Origin: Diaporthe sp. PMI_573
Lineage: Eukaryota; Ascomycota; Sordariomycetes; Diaporthales; Diaporthaceae
Direction: 5' to 3'
Length of the DNA: 64,000 bases
Assembly: GCA_021399435.1 (NCBI GenBank)
Contig: JAJTUP010000013.1
Span: 806,001 to 870,000 of the forward strand
In this document: in pieces, positions 10,770-23,171 of the stretch
Layout: every line of letters starts with the position of its first letter
Position numbering within the stretch: position 1 is the stretch's first letter
Made by a program: the position numbers and the translations under genes
The notes under the pieces: generated by a model
What the model was told of the DNA's origin: nothing
Database searches by the model: none
The model's input: only the letters and a program-made list of their open reading frames with translations

Positions 10770-13700
10770 GATCGATATCCTCGCTTTCAGCGAAAATGCA
10801 GGTATACAGAAAGGGGGGCGATGGTTTATGCTGGAGCGATCTTGTTCGTGTCGAGTAAGAAAGAAGTCTCGATGGAGAACGACGAGGAATGTGTCTGATG
10901 GGGGGGGGGCATGTCGACAGTTTATATTGCACGTTCTGTTCATTACAAAGGGGTAAGGTAAGAGGAGCCGCGTCTTGAAGACGCGGCGTGTGGAAACTGC
11001 CTCATTGCAGTGATCACGGGCCTGTGACAATGATCGAAGGGGTCAGCCAGGCCGCCAGGGTCTCTTGTGCCGTCGACTCGGTGTCAACATTGAACACAAG
11101 CCAATCAAGGACGGTAAAATGTGCGCAGTCACAACAGCTGCAGACAAGGCCTTCTTGACCACCTGGACAACAGTCCTAAAATCTAGCCCCATGGTGGAGG
11201 CCAAGATGCGGGCCTCAGCCGTAGATGTGAGCACGTTTTTGAGCAAGTTTCGGGAAGGTAACTGACAACGATGTCGAGCTGCACCAGACAGATAGTGGCT
11301 ACTTCAAATCGCCAGCGGAAAGGTGCAGATATCAAGTACCACATTAGCACTTACACAAGCTCGGGTCGTCCAGCAAGAACACTTCACGAAACCGTTATAC
11401 TGACTGGGCTGAGAGAACATGACAACCAACAACATAAGCTTCTTGTGGAAAATTCCAAGGGTTGACAGACACACATTTATCTGCCAACACAATCCCACGT
11501 TGCTCACATCCTCGCTGTTGTCTCTAGTGTGTCAATTGGCCGAATCTTTCTCTGGCCAACCTACAACTCAGGAAGTTGTCAGGCTCGACACGCTCCCGAA
11601 ACTCAAGGATAATGCAGAGTATGCCCTGGCTGCAATTGCCCCATATTGCCCGGTCGGGCTTTAATTAGAGCTACCATATCATCCACTGCTTTTCCCTCCT
11701 TTTCAGGACTCGGGTCAGCAGTGGCCATGGATCTCGTGCTTGACATCTCCCATAAGTCGACACTGAGGTCCAACAAATCACCTACGAGCGTTGGTATACT
11801 ATCAACGCCACAGCTCGGCTGGTTTCAACACGATAAGAGTTCGGAGGCAGCCTCTGGAGATCAAGTATGAGGTGCACATCTCTCACCCTGCACAATGGGC
11901 AACACCATGAGAGCGTCTGGTGGTCCAATAGATGAGTCTCAGGCATGCCCAAGCTTGTGCAGTGCTGATAGCAGCTGAACCCCGTGAAGGGCAATTCATG
12001 CTCTTGAACAGGAATCTCTACCTAGATCTCAGAGTCCGGTCACCGCCACAAATCTGCACGGCGCCCACATCCACAGCCACCTGGCTGCTGCAGTGAAAGC
12101 CGGGCAGATCGCACCGCATAACGACAGGCATTCAATTCAACGGCGGATTCATTCATTGTCCAAGGAAAAGGAAGACCAGAAACGACTTCAATATTACGTC
12201 AACGGCCAAACAGGACCTTCTTACGCTGACGGAAGCATCACTGTGCTCTGATGGGCAAGGCTAGGGAGCCCTGCAGCGAGTGTTTCTCACAACGCCTATC
12301 TGGCCCAGGACTCGAGTTAATGCTGGCCACCTAGGCAGTTTGCATTTCTCGGCGACCCGTCATCAGGCGTGAAGACACTTGATCACCAACAGGCAAGCAG
12401 TTAGTCATGCCATCTGGGCATCAGAATGACTCATATATGATTATATTGCGGTGGGAATCCAACGGCAAAACGGAACATGCGGGAAACGCCTGGAAGATGG
12501 GAAGTGATAGGCCGGGAAGTAAACGATTTGCCGCTGCCCATATTGCTTTGTAAGTGCTCGAGGCGTCATCTTGATTCCCGATCGCTTAAGAGATGTGTGG
12601 CGTTCGGAGCTGAGCATCAATTGTGGGACTGGGCGACCATTGTCTCTCGGTCAACCCACCGGTGTCGAGCGCGGCGATTTTCCGTCAACCAGGCGAACGA
12701 CTGGTGGATGGCACGCACATGGCAGAGGACACGCGCATTTGTTGATAAGGCTTAACTACCTGTCGCAGTTTTATGGACACCCCACGCCCCGTCACCAAGT
12801 CACAGTCTGGGGTTTAGTCCTCCTATTGCTTTTGATGCCCGAGTACCAAGACCGGACATCACTGAGAGACACAAATTGGAAGAATCCCAAGCAATCAATT
12901 CAACCTAACCTGAGATTGATCGAGCATGGGCGGTCCGAGGGATGTCTCTCGGCGACGGACTCTGGGCTCTAGTTATGGCCGAGGGAGTGAGATAACCGAG
13001 ACGTCAAGTGCGATCCGGTAAAATGGCCCTCCATTGGCGAACAAGGGGCCGAGACTGCCTGGGTTGCCTGTGTTGCTTGTGCTACGAGCTGAAAGTAGCA
13101 GGTGCATAATGATTGCAAGCCCGCTCGCACGGCGGCCGTCGTTCCTGCATTTGACATCGATCCACCTCTGCTTCTAGCTGCATATTCCTGCCTCTCGGCG
13201 TGGACCGAATTAGACCCATGTCTTTGCTGAATCTCGGCAGTGAGACATGTTTGTTTGACAAGCACAGCTTGCGAGGCGTTCGAGAACGGTTTCGAACGAC
13301 GTTCACGAGTCTTCCCTCTCGACCTTGCACGCTTTCCTACCAACGCTTCGCAACTATAGTCGGTATTTGCTCCGATCGGTCTGTTGCAATCGCCTCGGAT
13401 CCCCACCACAAGCCTTTACCCTCCAGGATCGGCCCTCGGTCGTATCAAGCGACGATACGGCTGTCCAGCGTCCGATTCACCAGTTTCGGACCACGTGTGT
13501 CCGTCAGAATCACCAAACAAGCCACGGTTTTATGTGAAGGGCGAGATACGCGGCGATCAGCAGGACTAAGCATCGCATGCGGGAAGGAAGCAGCACCAAA
13601 GGTTAATTGGTCTAGCCTGCGACATCGAACTGCGCCGCTGGTCCTCTGAATCAGACATTGCTTTGGCAATACTAGAGGCAGGGCTCCGTGCGATGTAACA

Positions 13701-15133
13701 TGCATATTGACATCTGTTTAGACGATCCCTTGTTGCTGTGACGGTGGTAGCACAAGGCTAAGGCATGCAGCAGCCCGCACAGATCAGCTCCTACAGGCAC
13801 ATTGCATCTGCATCTGCAGGGCGCGCAAAATCGCCCACCGCATGCATTTCCTCCACGATCTGGGCCCTGCTTCCCTGCTGGTGGCAGGCTACCCTGGAGA
13901 GAGCTGCATGGGTTGTATTGACTGTCTCGTTATCATGCCGTGGTGCAACAGCGCCTCGGATGGTGGGCGTAAACAATATCACCAGGTTCTTGGCTATAGA
14001 CTCCCTGGCCCACACGCGAGCGGGCCTGAGAGTATGCGCAGACCCATGAGGATATTCCAGGAGAGAGCCACCGGGAGATCGCATGCAGACATCCTTAATC
14101 CGAGATTACCTGGTCCTCCGCAGAGTATCAACGGCCGGTAGCCGAAGGCCGGACAGTAAACGACGCAAGCATCGCACACATCTGAAGGGCCCAGTTGAAA
14201 GTTCCGTTTGCTAAAGCATTGTTGAGTCCCTCCGGAAGCCATTCCTCGGACTAGCCAATGGATCTCGAATGCACTTGGCAGGCAGCCGTGGCATTCTTAC
14301 TTCTGACGTCCCTTGCCTTCCTCAGTAAGCTACTGACGCACCTCTCAGTCCGTCTGGGCCGAGTGTTTCTAGATTTAGACACAAGGAGCGAGGCCTCTAC
14401 GTACCTTGTCTGCGTGCCTTAAGAGCAGAGTTGCTGGGCGCTGTGCGACTCTCTTGAAGGTTTGAGGCTGCTGTGTCATCGTGGGGCTTGAAGCGTCTGG
14501 TAGCTGACTTCTGATATCTCACAGAAAAGCCTTCTACAGCTTTTGTGACCAAATATTGACGATCAATTACGCCTGTGGCTCAACCGGCTTGTAATACCTG
14601 AGCATGGTCGGCTGGGGCTTGGTTGTGCTTGTTGCTTCTGCATGTGGCCTGGCCCAGCGATGTCATCCGGGGAACGTGACAGGGACAAGGGGAAAAGCAG
14701 CCGCCCTCCGCCTCTGGACATTGAGATCCGCCACCTTAGCGGAAGGATACATGCAGTCCTACGCGATCAACCTACGGAGAAATCTGTGCGGACGTGGGTC
14801 GCCACAGCGGACAGCTAGTCAAGCATGCTGCCATCCGGGCCCGCCTGGCAATCGTATGGTTGCCATGGATCTGTCGTGCCTCTGATGAGCCCTGAGATGT
14901 CCGTGCTGGCCCCAGTGGAATACGAACGGAAGCAAGGCGTACCGCAGTATTCATTGTTTTTGGTATATAAAGTCCACTTGATCCTGCTTGGGAGAGATTG
15001 AGTTCTTCCTCGGCTCCCCAGGCTTCCAGTACTCCTGAGCTCCTTTCGGCCCTTGTTGAGGCTTGACACTCGTTTATTTCTTTTCACGCCCATCTTGTCC
15101 TTCGCTCTGCAACACACCAATCTGCCTTCAGAA
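10770..15133. other. 4.4-kb gene-poor stretch
   Basis: No gene could be supported. A minus-strand frame of about 50 codons around 11010-11110 (containing TVLDWLVFNVDTES) looks protein-like but is isolated, without start or splice partners. Other frames (12571-12972, 13200-13649, 13791-14084) have mixed composition and no recognisable motif. The last 200 bases are the promoter of the downstream Ser/Thr-rich gene. Confidence 0.45.
14964..14971 (+). promoter_or_regulatory. TATA box of the Ser/Thr-rich secreted protein gene
   Basis: A perfect TATATAAA lies 163 nt before the ATG at 15134 and on the same strand. A pyrimidine-rich tract follows, which is typical of a fungal transcription start. Confidence 0.6.
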
Positions 15134-16677
15134 ATGGGTTCAATACTTCGTCTTGCTCTCCTGAGCATTGGGTGAGCATTCCAACCCTTCTGCGCACCCG
15201 GGATCTCGGGCCTATCGAGACATGACTGACACATGGAATCAGGGCGGTTCAGGTTCTCGGCTATGAGGAAAGAAACATCCAGCCCAAGAACATCAAGCAC
15301 AGGCAGTACCAGTACATCACGACTGTCACAGAGACAGTGGTGGTCAAAGATCCTCCCACCACGGTAACCGTCTCTGTCGACATCCCCTGCGCTCCATCGT
15401 CTTCGTTGTTGCCCGGCACCGGCACCGGTACCGGTGGCCTACCCTCTTACTCTGCGACCTCCGCGCCATACGGTAACGGCACCTCCTCGGCCTCTTCTGC
15501 TCCAGGCACAGGGTCGGTTCCTCTGCCTACTGGTGTCTCGTCGACGGATCCCGTCTCAGCCTCCTCATCAAAGCCTACTGGAACTGGCGGCACCGGCCTA
15601 CCCCCTCCGGCATACACCTCTGGTATCTATACCAACGCATCGTCCGCCGATCCAACCTGGTCGTCCACAACATCTGGGGGCTATGGTACCGGCACGGCTC
15701 CGCCGTCTTCATCAGTTGCCCCAACCAACTCGTCGGCGGCCACAGCACCAGCCACAAACACAGGGACAGGCTCCAGCGGCACGGGCACCGGCTACCCAGG
15801 TGTCTCGAGCTCCTCCGCCGGTATCTATCCCAACACGACTACTCCGCTGACCTGGCCCACAAGCGGATGGTCTGCCACAGGCTCTGCGCCCTCCTCATCT
15901 CCCACCTCAAACACCACTTGGGTTCCTTGTGGGTACGGCGATGACGACTGTGATGCCACCATTACTTCGACCGTCACACTGAGTTCAACAATCACAATCG
16001 ACCCTAACTCGACCGTCACATCGGTCGGACCGATCGGAGGCTCAAGCACTACGATAGCGTCTACCTCCAACGGCACCTTTACGTACAGCACCACGTCCGC
16101 TCCTCTGTCAACAGGAGGTACCACTAGTGATATCTCATCTTCGGTCACCACTACTGGTCCTTACGGTAACTCATCGAGCAGCACGTCAAGCGAGACGATA
16201 ACCAGGACGGTGACTTACACCCACACGATCTCTTCATCCAGCAGCACGGCAGGTTACTCTTCGAGCGTCGTGACCAGTGCTGTCAGTACGTCGAGCAGCC
16301 TCAGCTCGTCTGGGGTGGGCAACAGCACAGCTGCAGCTACTGCGTCCTCCTCCGCTCCTTCATCACTCAGCAGCTCGTCCTCGGCAGATCCTACCACACC
16401 TCCAGGATACTCTTGGCCCACTGTGGTGCCGTCGTTGTCAACGACTCTGCAGACCAAGACATCCTTGACATCTTCGACATCCAGTGCCCCGACTTGGACC
16501 CCGCCTTCGTACGGCGGCGGCGGCGATGATTCTGACGAGGACGACGGCGAGGACGATGGGGGCTATACGTGGCCCTTTGCTTGGGGATCTGGAAAGCCAT
16601 GGCGGAGTGCTCAGCCACGATCTACCGAGAATGGCCATGAGCACGCAAAGGGCAAGAGGTGGTACATGAACTGGTGA
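15134..16677 (+). CDS. Secreted Ser/Thr-rich mucin-like cell-surface protein
   Basis: Likely a heavily O-glycosylated secreted or wall protein. Exon 1 (15134-15171) encodes MGSILRLALLSI, then a 71-nt intron (GTGAGC...CAG, 15172-15242), then exon 2 to 16677; total 490 aa. Residues 1-20 form a signal peptide. A short basic stretch follows (NIQPKNIKHRQYQY), then an ITTVTETVVVKD segment typical of fungal wall proteins, then about 370 residues dominated by Ser, Thr, Gly and Pro. Only three Cys are visible in the mature part: one in DIPCAPSS and two in PCGYGDDDC. The tail has an acidic DDSDEDDGEDD cluster and ends basic (KGKRWYMNW). There is no hydrophobic C-terminal GPI signal, so it is probably secreted or non-GPI wall-bound. 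A TATA box lies upstream. Function is unknown. Confidence 0.85.
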
Positions 16678-18244
16678 AGACAGTGGACTATCCTCATCCG
16701 TCTCCTGCTCTGTTGTTGGATTCCGAATCGCTCCGGGGCCGACCCGGTGGGACTGATCAAGGGAACGATTTTATTTCTTGACACTCCTTTGCCCTCTTTG
16801 GTTGCTGCCAATCCATACCGAGCTTATACGTCGACTACCGCGCGATTTCCTAGATTCATACTGTAAAAAACGCACTTTGTTTGACTTAATCATTGTCCTC
16901 TGTGGCAGTCAATATAATTCATCTCAGCGCCATTCCTCTGTATCATTTCCCTACACATACTGAGATTGTTTCCCGTGACGAAAATTGTGCTTGTGCTTGT
17001 GCTAGTGTTGAACCGAAGACCCTTCCACATCAATGGATGCCAGAATGGAGGCCGCCGCCCTTAGGAGGGAGCTTGAGCGGCAGGTGAAAGGTTCAGACCA
17101 TCTATACAAAGCTTCTGTCGAATAGGGAAAGAAGAAAGTGAGACACGGGGGTGGAAGGGATAAGCAGGGTTATGGCGACGGCCATTGGGAGGGGCCGCTT
17201 TGCTCAGTCCGGGTGTACAATTATCCAGCAAAACTCTTCATGGAAAACCTGCCGGTTGGGCTCCAGCAAGCATGTAGTGGTCGACGCAAAAGATCTTGAC
17301 CGATCAGCTTGAGGTGAAATCACCAATTGCCAGTACCAACTCGTATCGCTCAGCAACTTGTTGGTCCTTGATTTGGAATAGCAGCCTGTGCCCCTCGAAA
17401 GGGGGTGAGAACTGTAAAGGCCAAGGAAGTATCATTAGAAGATGACATTGTGATGCACACTCACTACTTGTACAGTCCGGTGAGGAGTCTTCACTATAGT
17501 TTGCCCATGGTCTTGTGGTCACGGTGGGACTGAAATTTCGGCTGTGATATGTATTTTGGAGTTCGCGCTCTTCGCATGTTACCGAATTAAGGCTCTTAGA
17601 GGGTACATGTTTGCACAGCCCTTGAACAGATCAGTCCAGATTTTAACACAATGTGCAAACCCCCTGTTGTTGCCCGTCGTGAGCGCACATGCATAAGTGC
17701 AAATTACGCTGCTCGTATCACAAGAGCCAGCACAGCTAGGGCTGCCCCGAGATTGTATATAGATAAGCCTACCCTTGTCTTTCTGACGTACGAACATCGC
17801 TTCTTTGTGCGATCATGTCTACCTCTTCTGCCTTATTGCCCAAGTTGGGGATGATTGTTTCGTCCGATTTGCGAAGAGTCGAGCCTGCTCGTCTAGAAAG
17901 CAGCTGCCGTGGACAGGCCTGGGTGCCGAAATGTAGCAATAAAAATCTCTCCCACGGCCTCGAGCATGCACAGTATTCGCACGCTGATGGCCAGGCAACT
18001 CGAGACAGTAAGGGTGACAAGTTGCCGAAGACAAAGTTGAGTGCCCCTAAGCTGGGAATGCCCTCTCGGTCTGGATAGACGCTCTCACATGTCGTAGCCA
18101 TCGGTACCTCTTTGCCGCGACCGGGATTCAATCAACCGGTGGGCTGTTCACTGGCGAGTATGTGGCCACATCCAGCCTTGGTGTGGATATCGCTTGAATT
18201 TTGCCTGCCCAAAGTACCCTTCTGATCGCCAGACCGGGCTGGTA
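16678..18244. other. Intergenic region, mostly without genes
   Basis: Contains the 3' flanks of the Ser/Thr-rich gene (+) and the NADH kinase gene (-). The only structured item is a possible orphan exon pair at 17304-17510 (separate entry). Frames near 17769-18131 show no recognisable protein. Confidence 0.45.
17304..17510 (-). pseudogene. Possible orphan exon pair (gene relic)
   Basis: Bases 17465 upward and 17411-17304 on the minus strand can be joined across a 53-nt intron with GTGAGT donor, TCTAATGAT branch site and TTTACAG acceptor. The spliced frame stays open and gives a protein-like sequence containing FEGHRLLFQIKDQQVAERYE, then ends at TGA (17304-17306). Upstream, the same frame meets a TGA at about 17519 and no ATG is available. 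It may be the last exon of a broken gene, or the upstream exons may be unrecognised. I do not recognise the family. Confidence 0.3.
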
Positions 18245-19600
18245 TCATCCATCTGGATTGCCGAACGGATAGTTGAATTTCAGAAGGCCATTCAGGCCAC
18301 CAACCCATCCGTCATCGTCGTCGTCATCCTCGCCGTCAGATGGCAGCTGGCCCTTATGTAGGTCTCTGATCACACAAGGTACGCCGCCGAGCCAGTTCCC
18401 GTCCTTCCCTTTAGTGATTGTCTCACCCTGGATCCGTATCTCCATGCCTGGGCTCGCACCGGCCCGCCTCTTCCCGTCGATACTGACCTCGAGCTCGCGG
18501 CCCCGGTTCCTCTCGCTAAGCCGGAGAACGACCTTGGTATCCAGTGGAAGGACCAGCGGCCTGAAGCTTAAGCTCCGGGGACAGATCGGGGTGATGAGGA
18601 GCGAGCCTACCAAAGGGTGGACGATGGCGCCACCGGCGCTGAGGGAGTAGGCGGTGGACCCTGTGGGCGTGCTCACGAGGATGCCATCACATATCGCTTC
18701 GGTCAGGAAGTGGTTGTTGACGTACACGTCAATCATGGCGAGGTGAGGCTGACCACCGCGGTGGAGCAGCAACTCGTTGACAGCGTGGAAAGTTGGGGGG
18801 ACCTTGACGGGCGGGACCCAATTGGGGTTGCTCAGGGCCGCCTCTTGCTCGGCGCTCAAGGGCATGAGGCGCAGCCTCTGGTGGGCCTCGGCAGTGGAGG
18901 TCGGCATCAACAGGCCGTTGATGTTCTTGCCCTCGTCGTCGTAGACGCCGACCTTGAGACGGTGGCGCAAGAGGATCTTTGGGCGGGCGGCGCCGTCGGC
19001 CCTGCCGCTGGTGTAGACCCTGGTCCAAGCGTCCTTGTATTCGCCAAACTTCCACTCGCCCAGGAAGCCAAGGGTGCCCATACTGAAAGACAGGATGGGA
19101 GGCACGGTGGAGTTGAGGGAGAAGAGGCTGGCGGCGCGCAAGATGGTGCCATCGCCGCCGAGGGTGGTCACCAGGTCGATCTTGTTAGGGAAGTGGGTAG
19201 CAGGGTCGCTGCGAGAGGGGGTATATATGGGGAAGGGCAGGTGGTTGTGAATGCGGGCGGCGATGCGGTTCTCGAAGACAATGTTGATGTCCGGGTAGTT
19301 GTCGTGCAGGTGCTGCGCGAAGCGAACGGCGTCCTGGACGACCTTTGGAGCGTGCAGCTTGGGGATGAGGAGGACGTTCCGCGGGGGCTGCTGCCAGTGA
19401 AGGTTTAGCAGGCCTATGGAGGTCTCGTGGTACAGCGGGCTGATCCTGTCCGGGAGGGAGGCGACATCTCGAATCTCGTGCAACGGAGCCGAGGCCGAGA
19501 AGGGCCGGGCGGGTGTGGGACGGCAGCGAAGGGACACAGAGGGCCAGCTCGCGAGTGGCCGCCTGGGTGAGAGGAGTAATAATGGTGGTAGTCTCATCAT
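18245..19600 (-). CDS. POS5: Mitochondrial NADH kinase (POS5-type ATP-NAD kinase)
   Basis: Phosphorylates NADH/NAD to NADPH/NADP using ATP; the yeast POS5 enzyme supplies matrix NADPH for oxidative-stress defence and Fe-S cluster upkeep. Single exon, 451 aa, starting at the ATG-ATG pair at 19600. The first 45 residues are rich in Arg, Ser, Leu and Pro and lack acidic residues, matching a mitochondrial presequence. The signature GGDG is at about residues 148-151 (TLGGDGTILRA). The NE motif is at about 275-276 (AVNELLLHRG), and the glycine/Thr loop TPTGSTAYS at about 311-319. The C-terminus carries a run of Asp (EDDDDDDGW) before NPFGNPDG-like residues. The acidic tail is unusual but outside the fold. 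It faces the acyltransferase gene head to head across a shared 1-kb promoter region. Confidence 0.92.
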   Translation of the reverse strand: MMRLPPLLLLSPRRPLASWPSVSLRCRPTPARPFSASAPLHEIRDVASLPDRISPLYHETSIGLLNLHWQQPPRNVLLIPKLHAPKVVQDAVRFAQHLHDNYPDINIVFENRIAARIHNHLPFPIYTPSRSDPATHFPNKIDLVTTLGGDGTILRAASLFSLNSTVPPILSFSMGTLGFLGEWKFGEYKDAWTRVYTSGRADGAARPKILLRHRLKVGVYDDEGKNINGLLMPTSTAEAHQRLRLMPLSAEQEAALSNPNWVPPVKVPPTFHAVNELLLHRGGQPHLAMIDVYVNNHFLTEAICDGILVSTPTGSTAYSLSAGGAIVHPLVGSLLITPICPRSLSFRPLVLPLDTKVVLRLSERNRGRELEVSIDGKRRAGASPGMEIRIQGETITKGKDGNWLGGVPCVIRDLHKGQLPSDGEDDDDDDGWVGGLNGLLKFNYPFGNPDG

Positions 19601-20637
19601 GTCGCCGTGGCTAGCTAGGAAGCCCAGAAGCAGGCACAAATTCAAGAACGAGCCCGGCTCTCGTGGCGGTTGATATTGCAGCTAGGAGAAGGCGGAGCAA
19701 AGGAGGAGGACGCGACATTTCGAGGGTCCGCCACGGCAACTCTGGGTTCTCGCGGGCGTGAGACCGGCTAGCAGGAACAAGAGGGCACGTTGCCCATGGT
19801 GACGACGTCGTTTGGAACAGGCATGGTGTTGTGGCGGTGGTGAGGAGGAAGAGAGGGGTCGAGGGGTCGAGGTCGTGGGTTGGAGGCACCTGCACCCGTG
19901 CTCAGTGTTGGAGAAAGCTTGGAGAGGTTTTGATGCAGCCTGCCGAGAACGGCACCGGTGGTATGGGGCAAAGTACCGGCGCCTGTGCGAGGTGGGCCCC
20001 ACTGTTAGGCAGGGACTGAGCAATGCCAGCGAGGCGCTCCCAAAAGACAAGTGTCCAAGCAACTCGCACCTGCAGCCCAAGCTCCCTGGCGGGGCACTGA
20101 TGTCCCCACCGTCCTCCAGTGGGCTGGGCGGATGGATTCCCCAGACGGCCGGAGCTTGCGGAGCTTGAGCCTCTGACATCAACCCACATGCAGGCCACAC
20201 ACCAGACCACCCTAAGGTACGCCAGTCTCGAGGCCATGTGATGTGGTCATCTAGCTCAGCATCAGCAACAGGACCAGTAGGGCTTTTTGTCTTTCCACCC
20301 TCTCCCTCTCTTGTCTTCCTTTGTCCACCCTGCAGCTGGGAAGGCAGAAATGCCCCTCCCAACATGAGGACGAGCTTGTGATCATCGTCACGCCCCAAAG
20401 CTGGACGGACTGCGTCGAATCCCTCTATCAATCCTCCGCCATCCCAGCCTCGTCTCCGTCCAACCTCCAGCTCGCCCACGCGACCACTCCTGCCTACCGT
20501 GTAGCCTCCGCCGGTCCTGTGCAGTTAAACCAGCTTCCCCTCATATCGCATCCCCGGCACCGCGACACCTCGCAACCGTCGTGTTGTCGGCCTCCAACTT
20601 ATCGCCGACTGTGCCCTCCCCGTCCGCCCGTCCCATC
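19601..20637. promoter_or_regulatory. Divergent promoter region between NADH kinase and acyltransferase
   Basis: About 1 kb separating two divergently transcribed genes. Long antisense frames here have no recognisable protein and are judged chance. The 20281-20630 part is CT-rich on the plus strand, as expected for the acyltransferase leader. Confidence 0.5.
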
Positions 20638-22106
20638 ATGGCAGCCCAGCTGCGGCAGAGGCCTGTCGCCGTGGGAGATGAGCTGCCCGCCCCGGAGCTT
20701 GCACCGAGCTTGGGCGACAAGCGTGGCAAACCCGACGTCGCACATCCTTCTGGAAAGGAGAAGAAGAGCCAGCTTACGCAGTGGCTGAGGGGCCTCAGCT
20801 TTGTGGCCTACTTCCTGTCCTGCTGTGTCGCGTATGCCATGCCATCTGCCTTTCCTGGCCCCTCGTCCTCCCTCCTCTTCCTGCCCGTCCTGTGTGTGCT
20901 GTCTGTCTGCTCGATAGCTGACCCGTTTCTCCCGAACCAGTATCAACATTACCCAGTTCATCGGCGCCCCTCTCTACGTAATCAGCCGCGATGTCTATTA
21001 CGCATACATGGCCCTCACGAAGGAGTCCTTCGGCCTCTTGATAACCACCATGACCAAGATCTGGGGCCCCACCACCATACGCATCAGCGGCGATCACTCT
21101 GTCGCCGGCCAAATCAGGCGCACATCCGACGGCCGCGTCCATTTCTCCTTCCCCGAGCGCATCGTTATGATCGCGAACCACCAGATCTACACCGACTGGC
21201 TGTATCTGTGGTGGGTGGGCTACGCAAACTCACCACAGATGCACGGATACATCTACATCATCCTCAAGGAGTCCCTCAAGTACATACCCGTCATCGGCAC
21301 CGGTATGATGTTTTACGGCTTCATCTTCATGTCTCGCAAGATGGCTGTCGACCAGCCCAGGATGGCCTACCGCCTCAACAAGCTCAGGACCGCCCATACC
21401 GCCCCTGACGGCACCTCCTTCCTCAACCCCATGTGGCTCCTCCTGTTCCCCGAGGGCACCAACTTGTCAGATAACGGCAGGGTCAAGTCGGCCAGGTGGG
21501 CGGAGAAAGCCGGCGTTAAGGACTGCAAGCACCAGCTGCTCCCTCGGAGCACTGGCATGTACTTCGTGCTCAAGGAGCTCAAGGGCTCCGTGGAATATGT
21601 GTACGACTGTACAATTGCGTACGAGGGCATCCCGTGAGTCCATCTCCCCATTATCCCGTCTTACGAATCTGTCTCGGAGGCTCTCTTGGCTCTGACATGT
21701 ACTCCCTCGTCCCCACAGTCGCGGAAGGTACGGCGAAGAGTTCTTTGGCCTGTCCAGTACTTATTTCCAAGGGCAGGCGCCCAAGTCCGTTAACTTCTAT
21801 TGGCGCCGCTTCCGCGTTGATGAGATGCCACTCGACGACCCGGAGAAATTCGAAACCTGGTTGCGGGAAAGATGGTACGAGAAGGACGCGCTCTTGGAGA
21901 CTTATACGACAACGGGCCGCTTCCCACGGCTGCCCACCGAGCCCGGGAAGGCCGACACCGAGGTGCCCGACTTTATCGAGACCGAGGTCAGAACGAAGTA
22001 TTGGTGGGACTTTCTCCGGATATTCATCGTTCTGGGTATATTTGGACTCCTAGGGAACCTGGTCGTTAAGTTTTGGTGTAGGATGTCACGCGCCGTCTCT
22101 TTATAA
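20638..22106 (+). CDS. PSI1/CST26-like lysophospholipid acyltransferase, membrane protein
   Basis: Member of the PlsC/LPLAT acyltransferase family that transfers an acyl chain to a lysophospholipid at the ER. The closest yeast type is PSI1 (CST26), which places stearate on phosphatidylinositol. Exons: 20638-20831, 20941-21633 and 21719-22106, giving 424 aa. Introns have GTATGC and GTGAGT donors and CAG acceptors, with matching phases. An N-terminal charged tail of about 50 residues precedes a membrane segment (WLRGLSFVAYFLSCCVAINI). The catalytic NHX4D box is NHQIYTD at residues 144-150, and motif III FPEGTN is at about 234-239. A second hydrophobic segment (FLRIFIVLGIFGLLGNLVV) lies near the C-terminus. 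Substrate assignment is by family resemblance only. Confidence 0.9.
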
Positions 22107-23171
22107 TCCATGCCATCACAGTGGCAGAACCACCACAGTTATACGCCCATCATCTGGGATTATGCAGACGGCCCAGGTCGGCAGGCAAATCACTGCACGG
22201 GTAACTGGAGTTCTTTGGGCTGTTACAAAGAGGCTAGAGATAGGACACACTGCCGGGTTAGGTGTTGTTGGGATACCCACTGTTTATGTCGGTCTGAATC
22301 GCTGCTTTTAAGTACCCTGCTTCTCAAGAGCATTGCACATTCCAATTCAAATGTTTTTAACATTCAAATCATGGATATTACTGCAACCCACAAACCCCAA
22401 TCCCCTCATCGACTAATTGAAACAAGTTCCCCGAAATTATAATGAATTTTTGAGATTTCTGACTGCTGAATTTGCCGTGCCTTTTACGGATCTCAGGCTT
22501 CCATAAACTACCGGTACTTCTGCGGTCGTCCCACAAGGCTAGAGAGTGGAATCGATGGCTCGGCAATCACCTGAAGAGCCATAGTCACAGTGATGTGCCT
22601 GCCATGAATGTAGTACAGGCCGTGCGTTGGTGTGGCAAATTGACCATCCACACAAGAATGCGCATCACGGCTGTCTGCTTGCAAGCGGGGCCAAATTCAA
22701 CTGTGTGCATGCTATATGATTCCTTTCCGAACCCGTCTGGTAAAGTGAAGCAAATGAATCGGACAGAAAATATTTCCCCATAAAAAAGTTGCAGACACGG
22801 CTGCTGGTTGAAACGCTTGATGCTATCAAGTCAGAGTCTGGTGCATGCTCCCCGGAGCATCCAGCTCTGCCTGCTGAGATCTTGCATTATCTGCCATGTT
22901 CCCTATTGCTGCAACAAGAAGATAAGTCATTGACCACATTATAAAGTTAACCAGATTAGAACCTCCCGCAAGAGCCTTGGCCACTTGCCGCTCGAAGAAG
23001 ATACGCCGGCTACGAAGAGCGGCCGCACAAAGGTTTGGCGGGAAACTCAAGACCAAGCGGCCTGAATTAAGCACGATCCATGGACTATATCGTGTGAGTT
23101 GTTGGTAGCCCACACCATGCACCAGAGAGACTTGAAAAGCTATGCTCTGGTGGTCTGTTTGATTCCGCCTC
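22107..23171. other. Convergent 3' intergenic region
   Basis: Lies between the 3' ends of the acyltransferase (+) and RGS-LOV (-) genes. It is AT-richer than flanking coding DNA and contains no supported gene. A minus-strand frame at 22826-23122 has no recognisable motif. Confidence 0.5.

Noticed and set aside
11010..11110. About 50-codon minus-strand frame containing TVLDWLVFNVDTES
   Set aside because: Protein-like but isolated; no start codon, splice partners or recognised family, so not listed as a gene.
19682..20479. 265-codon minus-strand frame between two divergent genes
   Set aside because: No ATG-linked motif, Gly/Pro/Ser composition, and it lies across a divergent promoter region.
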